Below are positions 7,567 through 15,474 of a stretch of DNA of 64,000 bases, in pieces. Position numbers and translations under genes: made by a program. Below the pieces are notes generated by a model that did no database searches, was not told where the DNA came from, and was given only the letters and a program-made list of their open reading frames with translations. This stretch comes from Streptosporangium saharense (GTDB lineage Bacteria; Actinomycetota; Actinomycetes; Streptosporangiales; Streptosporangiaceae): NCBI RefSeq assembly GCF_014203715.1, contig NZ_JACHJP010000002.1, positions 372,001 to 436,000 on the forward strand, given 5' to 3'. Every line of letters starts with the position of its first letter. The first letter of the stretch is position 1.

Positions 7567-8519
7567 TCACGACGGGCACGGCGCACCGCCAGCCCGCCCA
7601 GGGCCAGCGACGCCAGCGTCAGGATCCCCGCCTCGGTCCACTGGAAACGCCAGAACCGGGACGGCGGATGGTAGTACACCGCGTACCGGTACCCCTCGCC
7701 GAACAGGCACGCCTGCCACGCCCTGGCGTTCCTGTCGCTCTGCCCCACGTCCACCCCGCGCGGGCAGCCGCCGACGGAGGGCTCCGTGACCTCCCGGCCC
7801 GACGGCTCCACCCACGCCGCGCTCACCAGCCTGGCGTCGGGGTCCTCCAGCACCACGGTGCCCGACAGCTCGACACGCGCGGGCTCGGCGTAGTGGACGC
7901 TCAGCCGGAACAGGGTGAACATCGTCACCGTCACCCCGGCCACGACCAGCGCCATCGCGGGCAGCGTGCGCCGCGTCAGGGACCCGGCCGCGACGCCGAG
8001 CGCGAACGCGTACAGCCACCACACCGCGGGCTGCACCCCGACCATGTTGAACACCCCGATGTTGCCGAAGGTGGAGTCGGCCCCCACCCTGAACACCGGC
8101 CGCCACAGGCTCACCATGAGCGACAGCAGCAGCCCCCCGGCCACGGCCGTCGCGCCGAGGACCGACAGCTTGACCGCCAGCCACCGCCGTACCGAAACCG
8201 ACTGGGTCCAGGCCAGGCGGTGGGTGCCGCGCTCGTACTCGCGGCCGAGCAGCGGCACGCCCCAGAACGCCCCGACCAGCGCGGGCGCCACCAGCGGCAT
8301 CCAGCCGAACAGTGAGTAGACGGCGTCATAGCGCCGGTCGAGCGCCGCCGCCAGGTCCCCGCACGTCGCGTCGGTCCCCGGGCAGCCGGGCGGGGCGTGC
8401 TCGGCGACGTACCGGCCCGCCTCGACCGCCGAACCCAGCAGCAGGAGTCCGAGCAGCGCCAGGAGGCCCGCCGTCACGAGGATCTGCGCCCGGTGCTGGC
8501 GCCATGTCACCCAGATCAC
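7563..8519 (-). CDS. ABC-2-type transporter permease
   Basis: This 318-residue membrane protein has about six hydrophobic helices: residues 12-34, 70-92, 115-138, 165-182, 190-207 and 290-312. A roughly 80-residue extracytoplasmic loop before the last helix contains two Cys residues and may be disulfide bonded. It is the third gene of an operon with the ATPase (4-bp overlap) and the GntR repressor. Together they form a YtrA-type ABC system. Such systems often respond to cell-envelope antibiotics, but the substrate here is unknown. Confidence 0.85.
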   Translation of the reverse strand: MIWVTWRQHRAQILVTAGLLALLGLLLLGSAVEAGRYVAEHAPPGCPGTDATCGDLAAALDRRYDAVYSLFGWMPLVAPALVGAFWGVPLLGREYERGTHRLAWTQSVSVRRWLAVKLSVLGATAVAGGLLLSLMVSLWRPVFRVGADSTFGNIGVFNMVGVQPAVWWLYAFALGVAAGSLTRRTLPAMALVVAGVTVTMFTLFRLSVHYAEPARVELSGTVVLEDPDARLVSAAWVEPSGREVTEPSVGGCPRGVDVGQSDRNARAWQACLFGEGYRYAVYYHPPSRFWRFQWTEAGILTLASLALGGLAVRRARRD

Positions 8520-9358
8520 GCGCCCACCCCCGCCGGTCTCGGCAGCGCCGCCGCCTCGGGGCTGCGCAGGTAGCCCATCACGAGTTCCTCAAGGCCGGGC
8601 CGCCGTGCCCGCCAGCGCGGGTCCTGCGGGGGCGTGCCCCTGACCAGCATGCTGACCTGTCTTCCCGTACGGCTCTCGCCCACCACCCGCGCCCCCGCCG
8701 CCGAGGCCTCCACCGGCCCGGTGAGCACGAGGTGGTCGTCGAGCAGTTCCTCGATGTCGCCGCTGACCTGCAACCGGCCCCCGTTCAGCACGACCAGCCA
8801 GTCGCACGTCTCCTCCAGGTCGGAGACGACGTGCGAGGACAGCAGCACGGTCAGCTCCCGATCGGCCGTCTCCGCCATGATCGAACGCATCACGTCGTGA
8901 CGGGCGAGCGGGTCGAGGTTGGCCAGCGGCTCGTCGAGCACGAGCAGGTCGGGGCGGCGGGCCAGCGCCAGCGTGACCGCCACCTGCGCCCGCTGCCCGC
9001 CCGACAGGGTGCCCACCTTCCTTCGCGGGGGGATGCCCAGCCCGGTGAGCCGGTCGGCGACGGCGTCGTCCCAGCGGGTGTTCGTGCGGCGGCCGAAGGT
9101 GAGCGTCTCAGCGACGGTGAAGGTGTCGTACAGCGGCTTGTCCTGCGCGACGAACGCCACCTCACCGGCCACCCGGACGTTTCCCTCGGTGGGTCGCAGC
9201 AGGCCGACGGCCGTGTGCATGAGCGTGGTCTTGCCCGCGCCGTTCGGCCCGACGAGCGCCGCCACCCGTCCCGCGGGCACCGACAGCGAGCATTCACGCA
9301 GCACCCATGTACGGCGTCGGCGCACCCCCAGCCCGGTCGCCTCCAGTGCGGCTCTCAT
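8516..9358 (-). CDS. ABC transporter ATP-binding protein
   Basis: This 280-residue ATPase energises the permease at 7563. It shows Walker A GPNGAGKTTL, a Q-loop (VAFVAQDKPLYD), signature LSGGQRAQV, Walker B LLVLDEPLANLD and the switch His (LLSSHVVSDLEE). ATG 9358 overlaps the stop of the upstream GntR gene (ATGA), so translation is coupled. An upstream in-frame extension lacks the fold and was rejected. The C-terminal region of about 60 residues is like that of bacitracin/multidrug ABC-2 ATPases. Confidence 0.92.
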   Translation of the reverse strand: MRAALEATGLGVRRRRTWVLRECSLSVPAGRVAALVGPNGAGKTTLMHTAVGLLRPTEGNVRVAGEVAFVAQDKPLYDTFTVAETLTFGRRTNTRWDDAVADRLTGLGIPPRRKVGTLSGGQRAQVAVTLALARRPDLLVLDEPLANLDPLARHDVMRSIMAETADRELTVLLSSHVVSDLEETCDWLVVLNGGRLQVSGDIEELLDDHLVLTGPVEASAAGARVVGESRTGRQVSMLVRGTPPQDPRWRARRPGLEELVMGYLRSPEAAALPRPAGVGA

Positions 9359-9747
9359 GCCACGCCCTTCCTGGCGGCGTCGGCCAGGGCGACGGTGAAC
9401 AGGGTCCGCAGGTCCTCCTGGTCGAGTCCGGCGGCGAGGGCCTCGTCCACCCACGCCTGCAGGGCGCGCCGCAGCCGGGTGTGGTCGGCGAGCGTCGCGC
9501 CCGTGACGCCGTGCCGGACGAACGTCCCCATCCCGGGCCGCCCTTCAACCAGGCCTTCACGTTCCAGTTCCCGGTAGGCCTTGAGCACGGTGTTGGGGTT
9601 GATGGCCAGGCTCTCGACCACCTCCCTGGCGGTCGGCAGTTGGTCGCCGGGACGCAGCGTGCCGAGCCGGAGCGCCTGTCTTACCTGGTGGACGAGCTGC
9701 AGGTACGTCGAGACCCCCGAGCCCCGGTCCAGACTGAACTCGATCAC
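9355..9747 (-). CDS. YtrA-subfamily GntR repressor of the ABC operon
   Basis: This 130-residue regulator has an N-terminal GntR winged helix (YLQLVHQVRQALRLGTLRPGDQLPTAREVVE ... NPNTVLKAYRELEREGLVEGRPGMGTFV in its arrangement). A short C-terminal helical tail is diagnostic of YtrA-type regulators. These sit first in ABC-transporter operons and repress them. The GTG start at 9747 and its AAAGGG ribosome-binding site lie inside a perfect 48-bp palindrome at 9745-9792. That palindrome can act as operator and, in RNA, can hide the start (inference). Confidence 0.9.
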   Translation of the reverse strand: MIEFSLDRGSGVSTYLQLVHQVRQALRLGTLRPGDQLPTAREVVESLAINPNTVLKAYRELEREGLVEGRPGMGTFVRHGVTGATLADHTRLRRALQAWVDEALAAGLDQEDLRTLFTVALADAARKGVA

Positions 9748-9792
9748 TACAACACCCTTTCACTAATCGATTAGTGAAAGGGTGTTGTAGTG
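9745..9792. promoter_or_regulatory. Perfect 48-bp palindrome at the GntR-ABC operon start
   Basis: Two 24-bp arms meet at 9768/9769 around CACTAATCGATTAGTG with no mismatch and no loop. The symmetry stops abruptly at both ends. It covers the GTG start codon (9745-9747) and the AAAGGG ribosome-binding site of the GntR gene. It is therefore a candidate operator for that regulator and, on the transcript, a hairpin closing the initiation site. No transposase or repeat of it was seen elsewhere in the window. Confidence 0.8.
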
Positions 9793-9814
9793 GATCACCG
9801 TTGTCAACCCGGCG

Positions 9815-10300
9815 TCACCTCTCCCGCGGTGCCGTCCAGATCCGGCTGCGCAGATCCAGGCCGCGGATCACCTGGACCCGCCAGGCGTCCAGACGCAGGA
9901 CGTGCAGCCGGGGATCGGCGGGCGAGCTCCAGAAGGAGCCCAGGTCGTACCCGGCCCCACGGGGGCTTGTGGCACGGTAGAGATCCCAGACGTGCTGCCT
10001 GACCTGCGGCTCCTCCGCCCAGGAGGCCACGGCGTCGATCGCGACCGAGTCGTTGCCCGGCCTCCAGTAGGAGAAGGAGGTGTGCGGGTTACCGGCCAGG
10101 TGGGCCGCCTTGACGGGAGTCCGGTAGGTGGCCAGCCAGCCGAGCGGCCTGCCGTCCACGTTCTCCCAGACGGGGATGAGGACGCGGGTCCTGGGGCGGT
10201 TCCTGGAATCGACGGTGACCATGGTGGCGTACACCACGGCGCCGATCACCGCGTCGAACTCGCTCTCGATCCGCTCGAAGGACGTGATGTTGACGCTCAT
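9815..10300 (-). CDS. Pyridoxamine 5'-phosphate oxidase-like flavin/F420 protein
   Basis: This 161-residue split-barrel protein matches the PPOX-like family, whose members bind FMN, F420 or heme. The N-terminal TMVTVDSRNRPRTRVLIPVWENVDGRPLG strand pattern and KAAHLAGNPHTSFSYW are typical. The role is probably a redox reaction on a small molecule; the cofactor cannot be told from sequence. Its start overlaps the MFS transporter stop by 4 bp (ATGA), so both are expressed together, divergently from an HxlR regulator that often senses electrophiles or quinones. It could detoxify the compound that the pump exports (inference). Confidence 0.8.
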   Translation of the reverse strand: MSVNITSFERIESEFDAVIGAVVYATMVTVDSRNRPRTRVLIPVWENVDGRPLGWLATYRTPVKAAHLAGNPHTSFSYWRPGNDSVAIDAVASWAEEPQVRQHVWDLYRATSPRGAGYDLGSFWSSPADPRLHVLRLDAWRVQVIRGLDLRSRIWTAPRER

Positions 10301-11715
10301 CGGGTGTTCTCCTTGCGCAGGCCGAAGGCGCTGACGAGGGCGGCCAGGACCGCCGCGGCGATGGGCACGGCCAGGGCGGTGCGGTAGCCGCCGAGCGGGT
10401 CGGCCGTACCGGTCGTGGTGGCGACGATGACGGCGGTGCTGGCCGCCAGCCCCAGCGCGGCCCCGAACTGGAAGGAGGTGTACAGCAGCCCACCGGCCAG
10501 CCCCTGCTCACTCTCGTCGATGCCGTCGGTGGCGATGATCGTCAGCGGCCCGTAGGCGAGGGCGAACGCCACTCCGAGAAGGATCATGGTGGGGAACATC
10601 GCGAGGTAGACGGTGTCCAGGCCGATCGGCAGGAACAGCACATAGGACAGTACGGCCAGCAGCAACCCGGCCAGGATGACCCTGGAGTTGCCGAAGCGGT
10701 TGACCAGCCGGGGCGTGAGCGTCGGCGCCAGGACCGCGTCGGCGCCGATGGCCAGCATGGCCAGACTGGTCTGCAGCGACCCCCAGCCACGCAGCTCCTG
10801 CAGGTAGAGAACCGCGATGAACTGGAAACCGAAGAAGGCACCGGAGAACAGCAGGCCCGCCAGGTTCGCCCGCACCAGCGGCCCGGACCGCAGGATGCCC
10901 AGCCGCAGCAACGGAGCCGCCGAACGGCGCTCGACCACCACGAACAGCGCGGCCAGCGCGAACCCCGCGACGACGGTCACGGCGGTCTGGCCCGCGCTCA
11001 CGTGGGCGGCCCGCTCGACGCCGAGCACCAGCAGCACGATGGCTCCGGTGATGGCGGCCGCCCCGAGCACGTCCACCCGGCGGTCACGGGAACGCTCCTG
11101 CGGCGCGGCAGGGATCAGCGGCACCGCCGCCACCAGGATGACCAGCGCCAGCACGGCGGGCATGAAGAGCACCAGCCGCCAGTTCACCGAGGCCAGCAGA
11201 CCACCGAGCACCAACCCCAGGGAGAAGCCCCCCGCCGCGGTGCCCGAGTAGACCAGCAACGCCTGGTTGCGCCGCGGCCCCTCCTCGAAACCGGTGGTGA
11301 TGATCGACAACCCGGCCGGGGTCATGACCGCGGCGGCGACACCCGCGACGAACCGGGCCGCGATGAGCATCCACCCCTCTGCGGCCATTCCCCCCAGCGC
11401 CGAGACGACGAGGAAGACCGCGAGCCAGACCAGGAACATGCGGCGGCGGCCGAACAGGTCGGCGGCCCTGCCCCCGGCCAGCATGAACCCGCCGTACCCC
11501 AGGACGTAGGCGCTGATCACCCACTGCAGCTCACCGGTGGACAGGCCGAGGTCGGCCCGGATGGCGGGCAACGCCACGTTGAGCATCGCGACGTTGATGC
11601 CCTCCAGGAAGATCGCCCCGCACAGGACGAACAGCATCCCCCAGGCGCGTGGCGTCAGGCGCAACGACGACGACGGTGACGGGAACTGGACGGTGGACAC
11701 AGGAAACTCCCCCAT
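10297..11715 (-). CDS. MFS drug transporter (EmrB/QacA, DHA2-like)
   Basis: This 472-residue major facilitator has about 14 hydrophobic segments. It has motif A near residue 80 (GGRAADLFGRRRMFL) and the motif C region VMTPAGLSIITTGF, which mark drug:proton antiporters of the DHA2 class. The N-terminal 22 residues are polar and cytoplasmic. ATG 11715 lies in the left arm of a 53-bp dyad shared with the divergent HxlR gene, and the PPOX-like gene follows in the same operon. The substrate is unknown. Confidence 0.9.
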   Translation of the reverse strand: MGEFPVSTVQFPSPSSSLRLTPRAWGMLFVLCGAIFLEGINVAMLNVALPAIRADLGLSTGELQWVISAYVLGYGGFMLAGGRAADLFGRRRMFLVWLAVFLVVSALGGMAAEGWMLIAARFVAGVAAAVMTPAGLSIITTGFEEGPRRNQALLVYSGTAAGGFSLGLVLGGLLASVNWRLVLFMPAVLALVILVAAVPLIPAAPQERSRDRRVDVLGAAAITGAIVLLVLGVERAAHVSAGQTAVTVVAGFALAALFVVVERRSAAPLLRLGILRSGPLVRANLAGLLFSGAFFGFQFIAVLYLQELRGWGSLQTSLAMLAIGADAVLAPTLTPRLVNRFGNSRVILAGLLLAVLSYVLFLPIGLDTVYLAMFPTMILLGVAFALAYGPLTIIATDGIDESEQGLAGGLLYTSFQFGAALGLAASTAVIVATTTGTADPLGGYRTALAVPIAAAVLAALVSAFGLRKENTR

Positions 11716-11764
11716 GGTTCTTTTTGGTAACGAAGGAATCCTGCGTCACCATGGGGAACCATGG
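11712..11764. promoter_or_regulatory. Concentric 53-bp dyad between the MFS operon and HxlR gene
   Basis: Two nested inverted repeats share one centre at 11738. The outer arms CCATGGTTC (11712-11720) and GAACCATGG (11756-11764) each contain a start codon, MFS on the left and HxlR on the right. The inner 25-bp dyad at 11726-11750 pairs 10 of 12 positions (GGTAACG ... AGGAATCCT ... CGTCACC). A dimer or dimer pair of the HxlR protein bound here would control both genes. Confidence 0.75.
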
Positions 11765-12207
11765 AAGACGGCACTTCAAAGGAACCGAGTTACTGCACGG
11801 GTACCGACGACGACCAGGCCAGACAGTGGGACGTCCGGGAGGACTGCGAGGTACGGCACATCCTCGACCGGGTCGCCGACAAGTGGTCGCTGCTGGTGAT
11901 CGCCCTCCTCGACCGGCGCACGATGCGCTTCTCCGAACTGCGCCGCACCATCGACGGCGTCAGCCAGCGGATGCTCACCGTCACCCTGCGCCAGCTGGAA
12001 CGGGACGGACTCGTCAAGCGGACGGTCTACCCCACGGTGCCCCCCAGGGTCGACTACGAGCTGACCTCGCTCGGCATCTCACTGCACGAGGTCATCAACT
12101 CACTGGTGATCTGGACCGAGGCACACCAGCAGGAGATCTCCACCGCCCGCTCCGAATACGACCGGCGAGCCACCGAGGAGACCCAGCTCCAGCCCACGGC
12201 CCGGTGA
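11761..12207 (+). CDS. HxlR-family winged-helix regulator
   Basis: This is a 148-residue regulator. The conserved HxlR region starts at DCEVRHILDRVADKWSLLVI and continues through MRFSELRRTIDGVSQRMLTVTLRQLERDGLVKRTVYPTVPPRVDYEL in its spacing. Cys29 in the DC motif is the redox- or electrophile-sensing position in HxlR/YodB/HypR types. It is divergent from the MFS pump and oxidase, which it probably represses or activates through the dyad at 11712. ATG 11761 is inside that dyad. No obvious ribosome-binding site lies before it. Confidence 0.88.
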   Translation: MEDGTSKEPSYCTGTDDDQARQWDVREDCEVRHILDRVADKWSLLVIALLDRRTMRFSELRRTIDGVSQRMLTVTLRQLERDGLVKRTVYPTVPPRVDYELTSLGISLHEVINSLVIWTEAHQQEISTARSEYDRRATEETQLQPTAR

Positions 12208-12345
12208 CAGCCGGTACGGCACGCGCGCCGGGGAGCGCCACGACGGCCGCGCAGCCGTACCCCCGGATCTCAGGCATCGGCGCATGAGCGGCCGCCCGCC
12301 CGCGTGGCCGTACGGTCCCGGTCTGACACGCCCGGGCACGGGTAC

Positions 12346-12371
12346 GGAATAACCACCGCCCGGCGTCCGTT
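12346..12371 (+). promoter_or_regulatory. Sigma-R/SigH-like promoter
   Basis: GGAAT at 12346-12350 and GTT at 12369-12371 are separated by exactly 18 bp, matching the actinobacterial SigR/SigH consensus GGAAT-N18/19-GTT (known for the thiol-oxidative stress regulon). A transcript would start near 12378, just before the structured RNA. No sigma-70-like pair is better placed. Confidence 0.5.
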
Positions 12372-12377
12372 AGAGTG

Positions 12378-12540
12378 ATCGTGCCGATGTGGTTTGTGTC
12401 CCCCGGGCCGCAAATTACCGCCTTCACGGAATACCGTTCGGCTGGAGCCGTGTTGTGCCTCTCGCCGAGGAGGCGACCGCCACATCGGCTCAAAACGTTC
12501 CGCCCCGTGGGAGTCCGCTCCCCGGGGCGTTCGTTTTGAG
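12378..12540 (+). ncRNA. Candidate structured RNA of unknown class
   Basis: The 469-bp gap between the HxlR and plsC genes holds a strongly foldable RNA. A perfect 10-bp closing helix pairs GCCGATGTGG (12383-12392) with CCACATCGGC (12480-12489). Inside are small hairpins: ACGG/CCGT near 12427, CGGC/GCCG near 12440 and GCCTC/GAGGC near 12460. A second large hairpin follows at 12492-12537, with arms AAAACG/CGTTTT, CGCCCCG/CGGGGCG and GGGAG/CTCCC, which looks like a terminator. It could be a stress-induced small RNA or a leader controlling plsC. I could not match it to TPP, cobalamin, SAM, glycine, M-box, ydaO, 6S or SRP motifs by eye. Confidence 0.5.
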
Positions 12541-12586
12541 GTTTCCTCCCGCACCAGGCCCACGGCTTTGGAGGGAGGCTACAAAC

Positions 12587-12643
12587 ATGAAGGCGCCGCC
12601 TGTGCGGGTACACACACAAGCAGGCCACCGGGACACCGCCTAG
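12587..12643 (+). CDS. Possible 18-residue leader peptide before plsC
   Basis: ATG 12587 is preceded by a very strong GGAGGGAGG and encodes an 18-residue peptide (MKAPPVRVHTQAGHRDTA) ending 33 bp before the plsC start. An upstream CCTCCC at 12545 can pair with the ribosome-binding site, giving a switchable arrangement after the structured RNA. I do not recognise the peptide. Coding status rests on the ribosome-binding site alone. Confidence 0.35.
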   Translation: MKAPPVRVHTQAGHRDTA

Positions 12644-12676
12644 TGTGGTGATCATCCCATCTCACAAGGAGAGCCC

Positions 12677-13327
12677 GTGCTCTATCGCCTGACCAAGATC
12701 GTCAGCGCCCCCTTCCTGAACCTGCTGTGGCCCACCACGGTCACCGGGGCCGAACACGTGCCGGACACGGGACCGGCACTCCTGGCCTCCAACCACCTGT
12801 CCGTCGTGGACTCGACCTTCCTGCCGCTCGTGCTGCCCCGCCAGGTGCGCTTCGTCGCCAAGGCCGAGTACTTCACCGGCAACCCCGTCACCGCCACCTG
12901 GATGCGCGCCACAGGACAGGTCCCCATCGACCGGCAGAGCCCCACCGCCGCCCAGGACATGCTCGACGCCGCCGCCAAGGTCCTCAAGGACGGCGAACTG
13001 TTCGGCATCTACCCCGAAGGCACCCGATCCCCCGACGGCCGCCTCTACCGCGGCAAGATCGGCGTCGCCTGGCTCGCCCTCGCCACCGGCGCCCCGGTCA
13101 TCCCCGTGGCGATGGAGGGCACCGAGAAAGTCCTGCCCATCGGCACCAGCGTGCCCAGGTTCGGCAAGGTCGGCATCCGGATCGGCGCCCCCATGACCTT
13201 CACCGGATCACACACCGACGCCCGCGACCGCCGCCGGGTCACCGACGAGATCATGGACGCGATCCACGCCCTGTCCGGGCAGGAACGCGCCCCCGGATAC
13301 GCCCCGAGCCGCAGTAAGGACAACTGA
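12677..13327 (+). CDS. plsC: 1-acyl-sn-glycerol-3-phosphate acyltransferase
   Basis: This 216-residue membrane-associated enzyme acylates lysophosphatidate to phosphatidate in phospholipid synthesis. The catalytic motif NHLSVVDS (residues 39-46, NHxxxxD form) and the glycerophosphate motif EGTRSPDG are present, with IPVAMEG further on. GTG 12677 follows AAGGAGAG. It is preceded by the candidate structured RNA and leader peptide. Actinobacteria have several plsC paralogues; which acyl chain or substrate this one uses is not evident. Confidence 0.88.
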   Translation: MLYRLTKIVSAPFLNLLWPTTVTGAEHVPDTGPALLASNHLSVVDSTFLPLVLPRQVRFVAKAEYFTGNPVTATWMRATGQVPIDRQSPTAAQDMLDAAAKVLKDGELFGIYPEGTRSPDGRLYRGKIGVAWLALATGAPVIPVAMEGTEKVLPIGTSVPRFGKVGIRIGAPMTFTGSHTDARDRRRVTDEIMDAIHALSGQERAPGYAPSRSKDN

Positions 13328-13401
13328 CTATTCGCCGTCACAATTCAGGGCGTTCACGCTAGGCTGCGACCTTCAGGCACGGGAAACTGGGGGGTAGTCA
13401 G

Positions 13402-15036
13402 GTGCCGAAGGGCAGGACCATCGCGATCACGTCAGCAGCCGTCGTGCTCGCCGCGGGAGCGGCGGGAGGCGGCGCCTGGTGGTTCCTGCACACCAGAGGC
13501 ACCCCCCAGGAGAGCGCACAGCGCTTCGCGACCGCCTGGCAGAACGGCGACCTGCCCACCATGCGCGCCGAGACCGGCAACCCCGCCCTCGACAAGAACC
13601 TCACCCAGGTCTACGAGGACATGCGCAAGAACCTCGCCGTCGAGTCCGCCTCCATCCGCGTCGGCGCGATCCGCGAAACCGGCGACGGCACCGGCGAAGC
13701 CGACTACACCGCCGACCTGCGCCTACGCGACATCGGCCAGTGGAGCTACACCGGCACCCTCCCCCTGGCGGTCATCGACCGCACCTGGCGGGTCAAATGG
13801 TCCCCGGCCGCCTTCCACCCCCGCCTCACCGACGGCGCCACCTTCGCCCTGAAGACCAAATGGCCACAGCGCGCGCAGATCACCGCCGCGGGCGGCGAAC
13901 GCATCGACACCGGCGACGCGGGCGGCTCGGTCCAGCAACTCGTCGGCTACCTCGACAAGGCGACCGCCAAAGACGTCAAAACCCTCGGCGCGCCGTACAA
14001 GGCGGGCGACCCCATCGGCAGGGGCGGACTCCAGCAGACCTTCCAGCGCGACCTCGCCGGCACACCCGCCACCGAGATCCAGATCGTCAACCCCGACAAG
14101 ACCACCAAAACCCTCGGCACGATCAAAGACACCGAGGGCAAGGAAGTCACCACCACCCTCGACCTGCGAGTCCAGCGCGCCGCCGCCGACGCCGTACGCG
14201 ACCTCAAACAGACCGCCTCCCTGGTGGCGATCAAACCCTCCTCCGGCGAGATCCTCGCCGTCGTCAACAACCAGGGCGGCTTCAACCGCGCCCTCGACGG
14301 CAACTACCCGCCCGGCTCCACCTTCAAGGCCGTCACCGCCGTCGGCCTGCTCGAAGAGGGCATGACGCCCGGCCAGAAGGTCACCTGCCCCAAGGACGTC
14401 GTCGTCGGCGGCCTGCCCATCCGCAACTCCCACCACGCTGGATACGGCACCGTCACCCTGTCCGACTCCTTCGCCTACTCCTGCAACACCACCTTCGCCC
14501 CCCTCACCAAGGAACGACTCGACGCCGACAAACTCCTCCGGGTCGCGGAACTGTTCGGCTTCAACCAACCACTCACCATCGGCGTCCCCGCCACCAAGGC
14601 GAGCTTCCCCAAGGCGCAGAGCGACGCCGAACTCGCCGCCGAATCCTTCGGGCAGGGCCGCATCACCGCCAGCCCCCTGGTGATGGCCTCCACCGCCGCG
14701 GCCCTCGCCGACGGCACCTGGCGGCCCCCCACCCTCGTCCCCGGCCTCAAACAGAAAGCCGAACCCCGGGAACTGCCCTCCGGCGTCCTGCCCGCCATGC
14801 ACCAGATGATGTCCGCCGTGGTCACCAAGGGAACCGCCAAGGACGCAGGCCTGCCCTCAGGCACCCGGGGCAAGACCGGAACCGCCGAGTTCGGCCCCCA
14901 GGACAACCTCAAGACCCACGCCTGGTTCATGGGATTCCGCGGCGACCTGGCCTTCGCGGTCATCGTCGAAGAGGGCACAGGCGGAGGAGCGGTCGCCGCA
15001 CCCGTCGCAGCCACCTTCCTGAAAGCACTGGACTAA
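13402..15036 (+). CDS. MecA-like class B penicillin-binding protein (first copy)
   Basis: This membrane-anchored D,D-transpeptidase cross-links peptidoglycan outside the cell. Residues 7-28 form the anchor. An NTF2-like MecA_N domain spans about 34-145, a short dimerisation/linker region 150-245, and the transpeptidase 255-540. Active-site motifs are Ser306-x-x-Lys309 (PPGSTFK), Ser360-Cys-Asn362 and Lys491-Thr-Gly493. The 544-residue protein lacks a PASTA tail. GTG 13402 follows GGGGGGTAG-type purines. A second protein with the same layout lies at 21988. Family members can be low-affinity for beta-lactams (known for PBP2a), but affinity here is unknown. Confidence 0.92.
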   Translation: MPKGRTIAITSAAVVLAAGAAGGGAWWFLHTRGTPQESAQRFATAWQNGDLPTMRAETGNPALDKNLTQVYEDMRKNLAVESASIRVGAIRETGDGTGEADYTADLRLRDIGQWSYTGTLPLAVIDRTWRVKWSPAAFHPRLTDGATFALKTKWPQRAQITAAGGERIDTGDAGGSVQQLVGYLDKATAKDVKTLGAPYKAGDPIGRGGLQQTFQRDLAGTPATEIQIVNPDKTTKTLGTIKDTEGKEVTTTLDLRVQRAAADAVRDLKQTASLVAIKPSSGEILAVVNNQGGFNRALDGNYPPGSTFKAVTAVGLLEEGMTPGQKVTCPKDVVVGGLPIRNSHHAGYGTVTLSDSFAYSCNTTFAPLTKERLDADKLLRVAELFGFNQPLTIGVPATKASFPKAQSDAELAAESFGQGRITASPLVMASTAAALADGTWRPPTLVPGLKQKAEPRELPSGVLPAMHQMMSAVVTKGTAKDAGLPSGTRGKTGTAEFGPQDNLKTHAWFMGFRGDLAFAVIVEEGTGGGAVAAPVAATFLKALD

Positions 15037-15044
15037 CCGGAGAC

Positions 15045-15326
15045 TCAGAGCGGAAGAGCCGCCGCCGCCTCGTGACGCAACACCAGCACGAGCAGCATGG
15101 CGATCAGGATCGCGATCAACATCCAGCTGACCACGATGACGACCGTCGTCCCGCGCGGACCCCTGACCGAACCGCCCTCCCCGCGCACCCGGCGCTTGCG
15201 GCGGCCCTCCCTACGCTGGACACGCTCGTTGAACGACTCCAACCGAGCTGCCAAGCGCGGGTCCTCATCCGTGAGGTGACGCTCGATCTGCAGCAGCATC
15301 CGCTCCTCGTCCTGCGACCAGGCCAT
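15045..15326 (-). CDS. DUF3040 small membrane protein
   Basis: This 93-residue protein is typical of actinomycetes. The N-terminal DUF3040 motif MAWSQDEERMLLQIERHL is followed by DPRLAARLESF, a basic stretch (RREGRRKRRVRG) and one transmembrane segment near residues 60-82. The function is unknown. ATG 15326 follows GGGGAGG. A 22-codon upstream extension is spurious. It ends 8 bp from the convergent penicillin-binding protein gene. Confidence 0.85.
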   Translation of the reverse strand: MAWSQDEERMLLQIERHLTDEDPRLAARLESFNERVQRREGRRKRRVRGEGGSVRGPRGTTVVIVVSWMLIAILIAMLLVLVLRHEAAAALPL

Positions 15327-15474
15327 GCCGTACCTCCCCGGGACGCAAGGCGTGTGCCGGTTTCCTGCCCAATCATAAAGATCGTTATCCATTTACATGG
15401 CGGCGATTTACCGCTTCTTTCCGCGCCCGCCACCCGGCCCCTCCACACGCCCGTGACGTGGGCGAACGCCCCTC

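Noticed and set aside
9745..9792. The 48-bp palindrome as an insertion-sequence end or transposon remnant
   Set aside because: No transposase, target duplication or second copy is present, and it contains the start codon and ribosome-binding site of an intact gene.
12095..12655. A 186-codon minus-strand ORF across the plsC leader
   Set aside because: There is no ribosome-binding site or family resemblance; it runs through the 3' end of the HxlR gene and the RNA hairpins.
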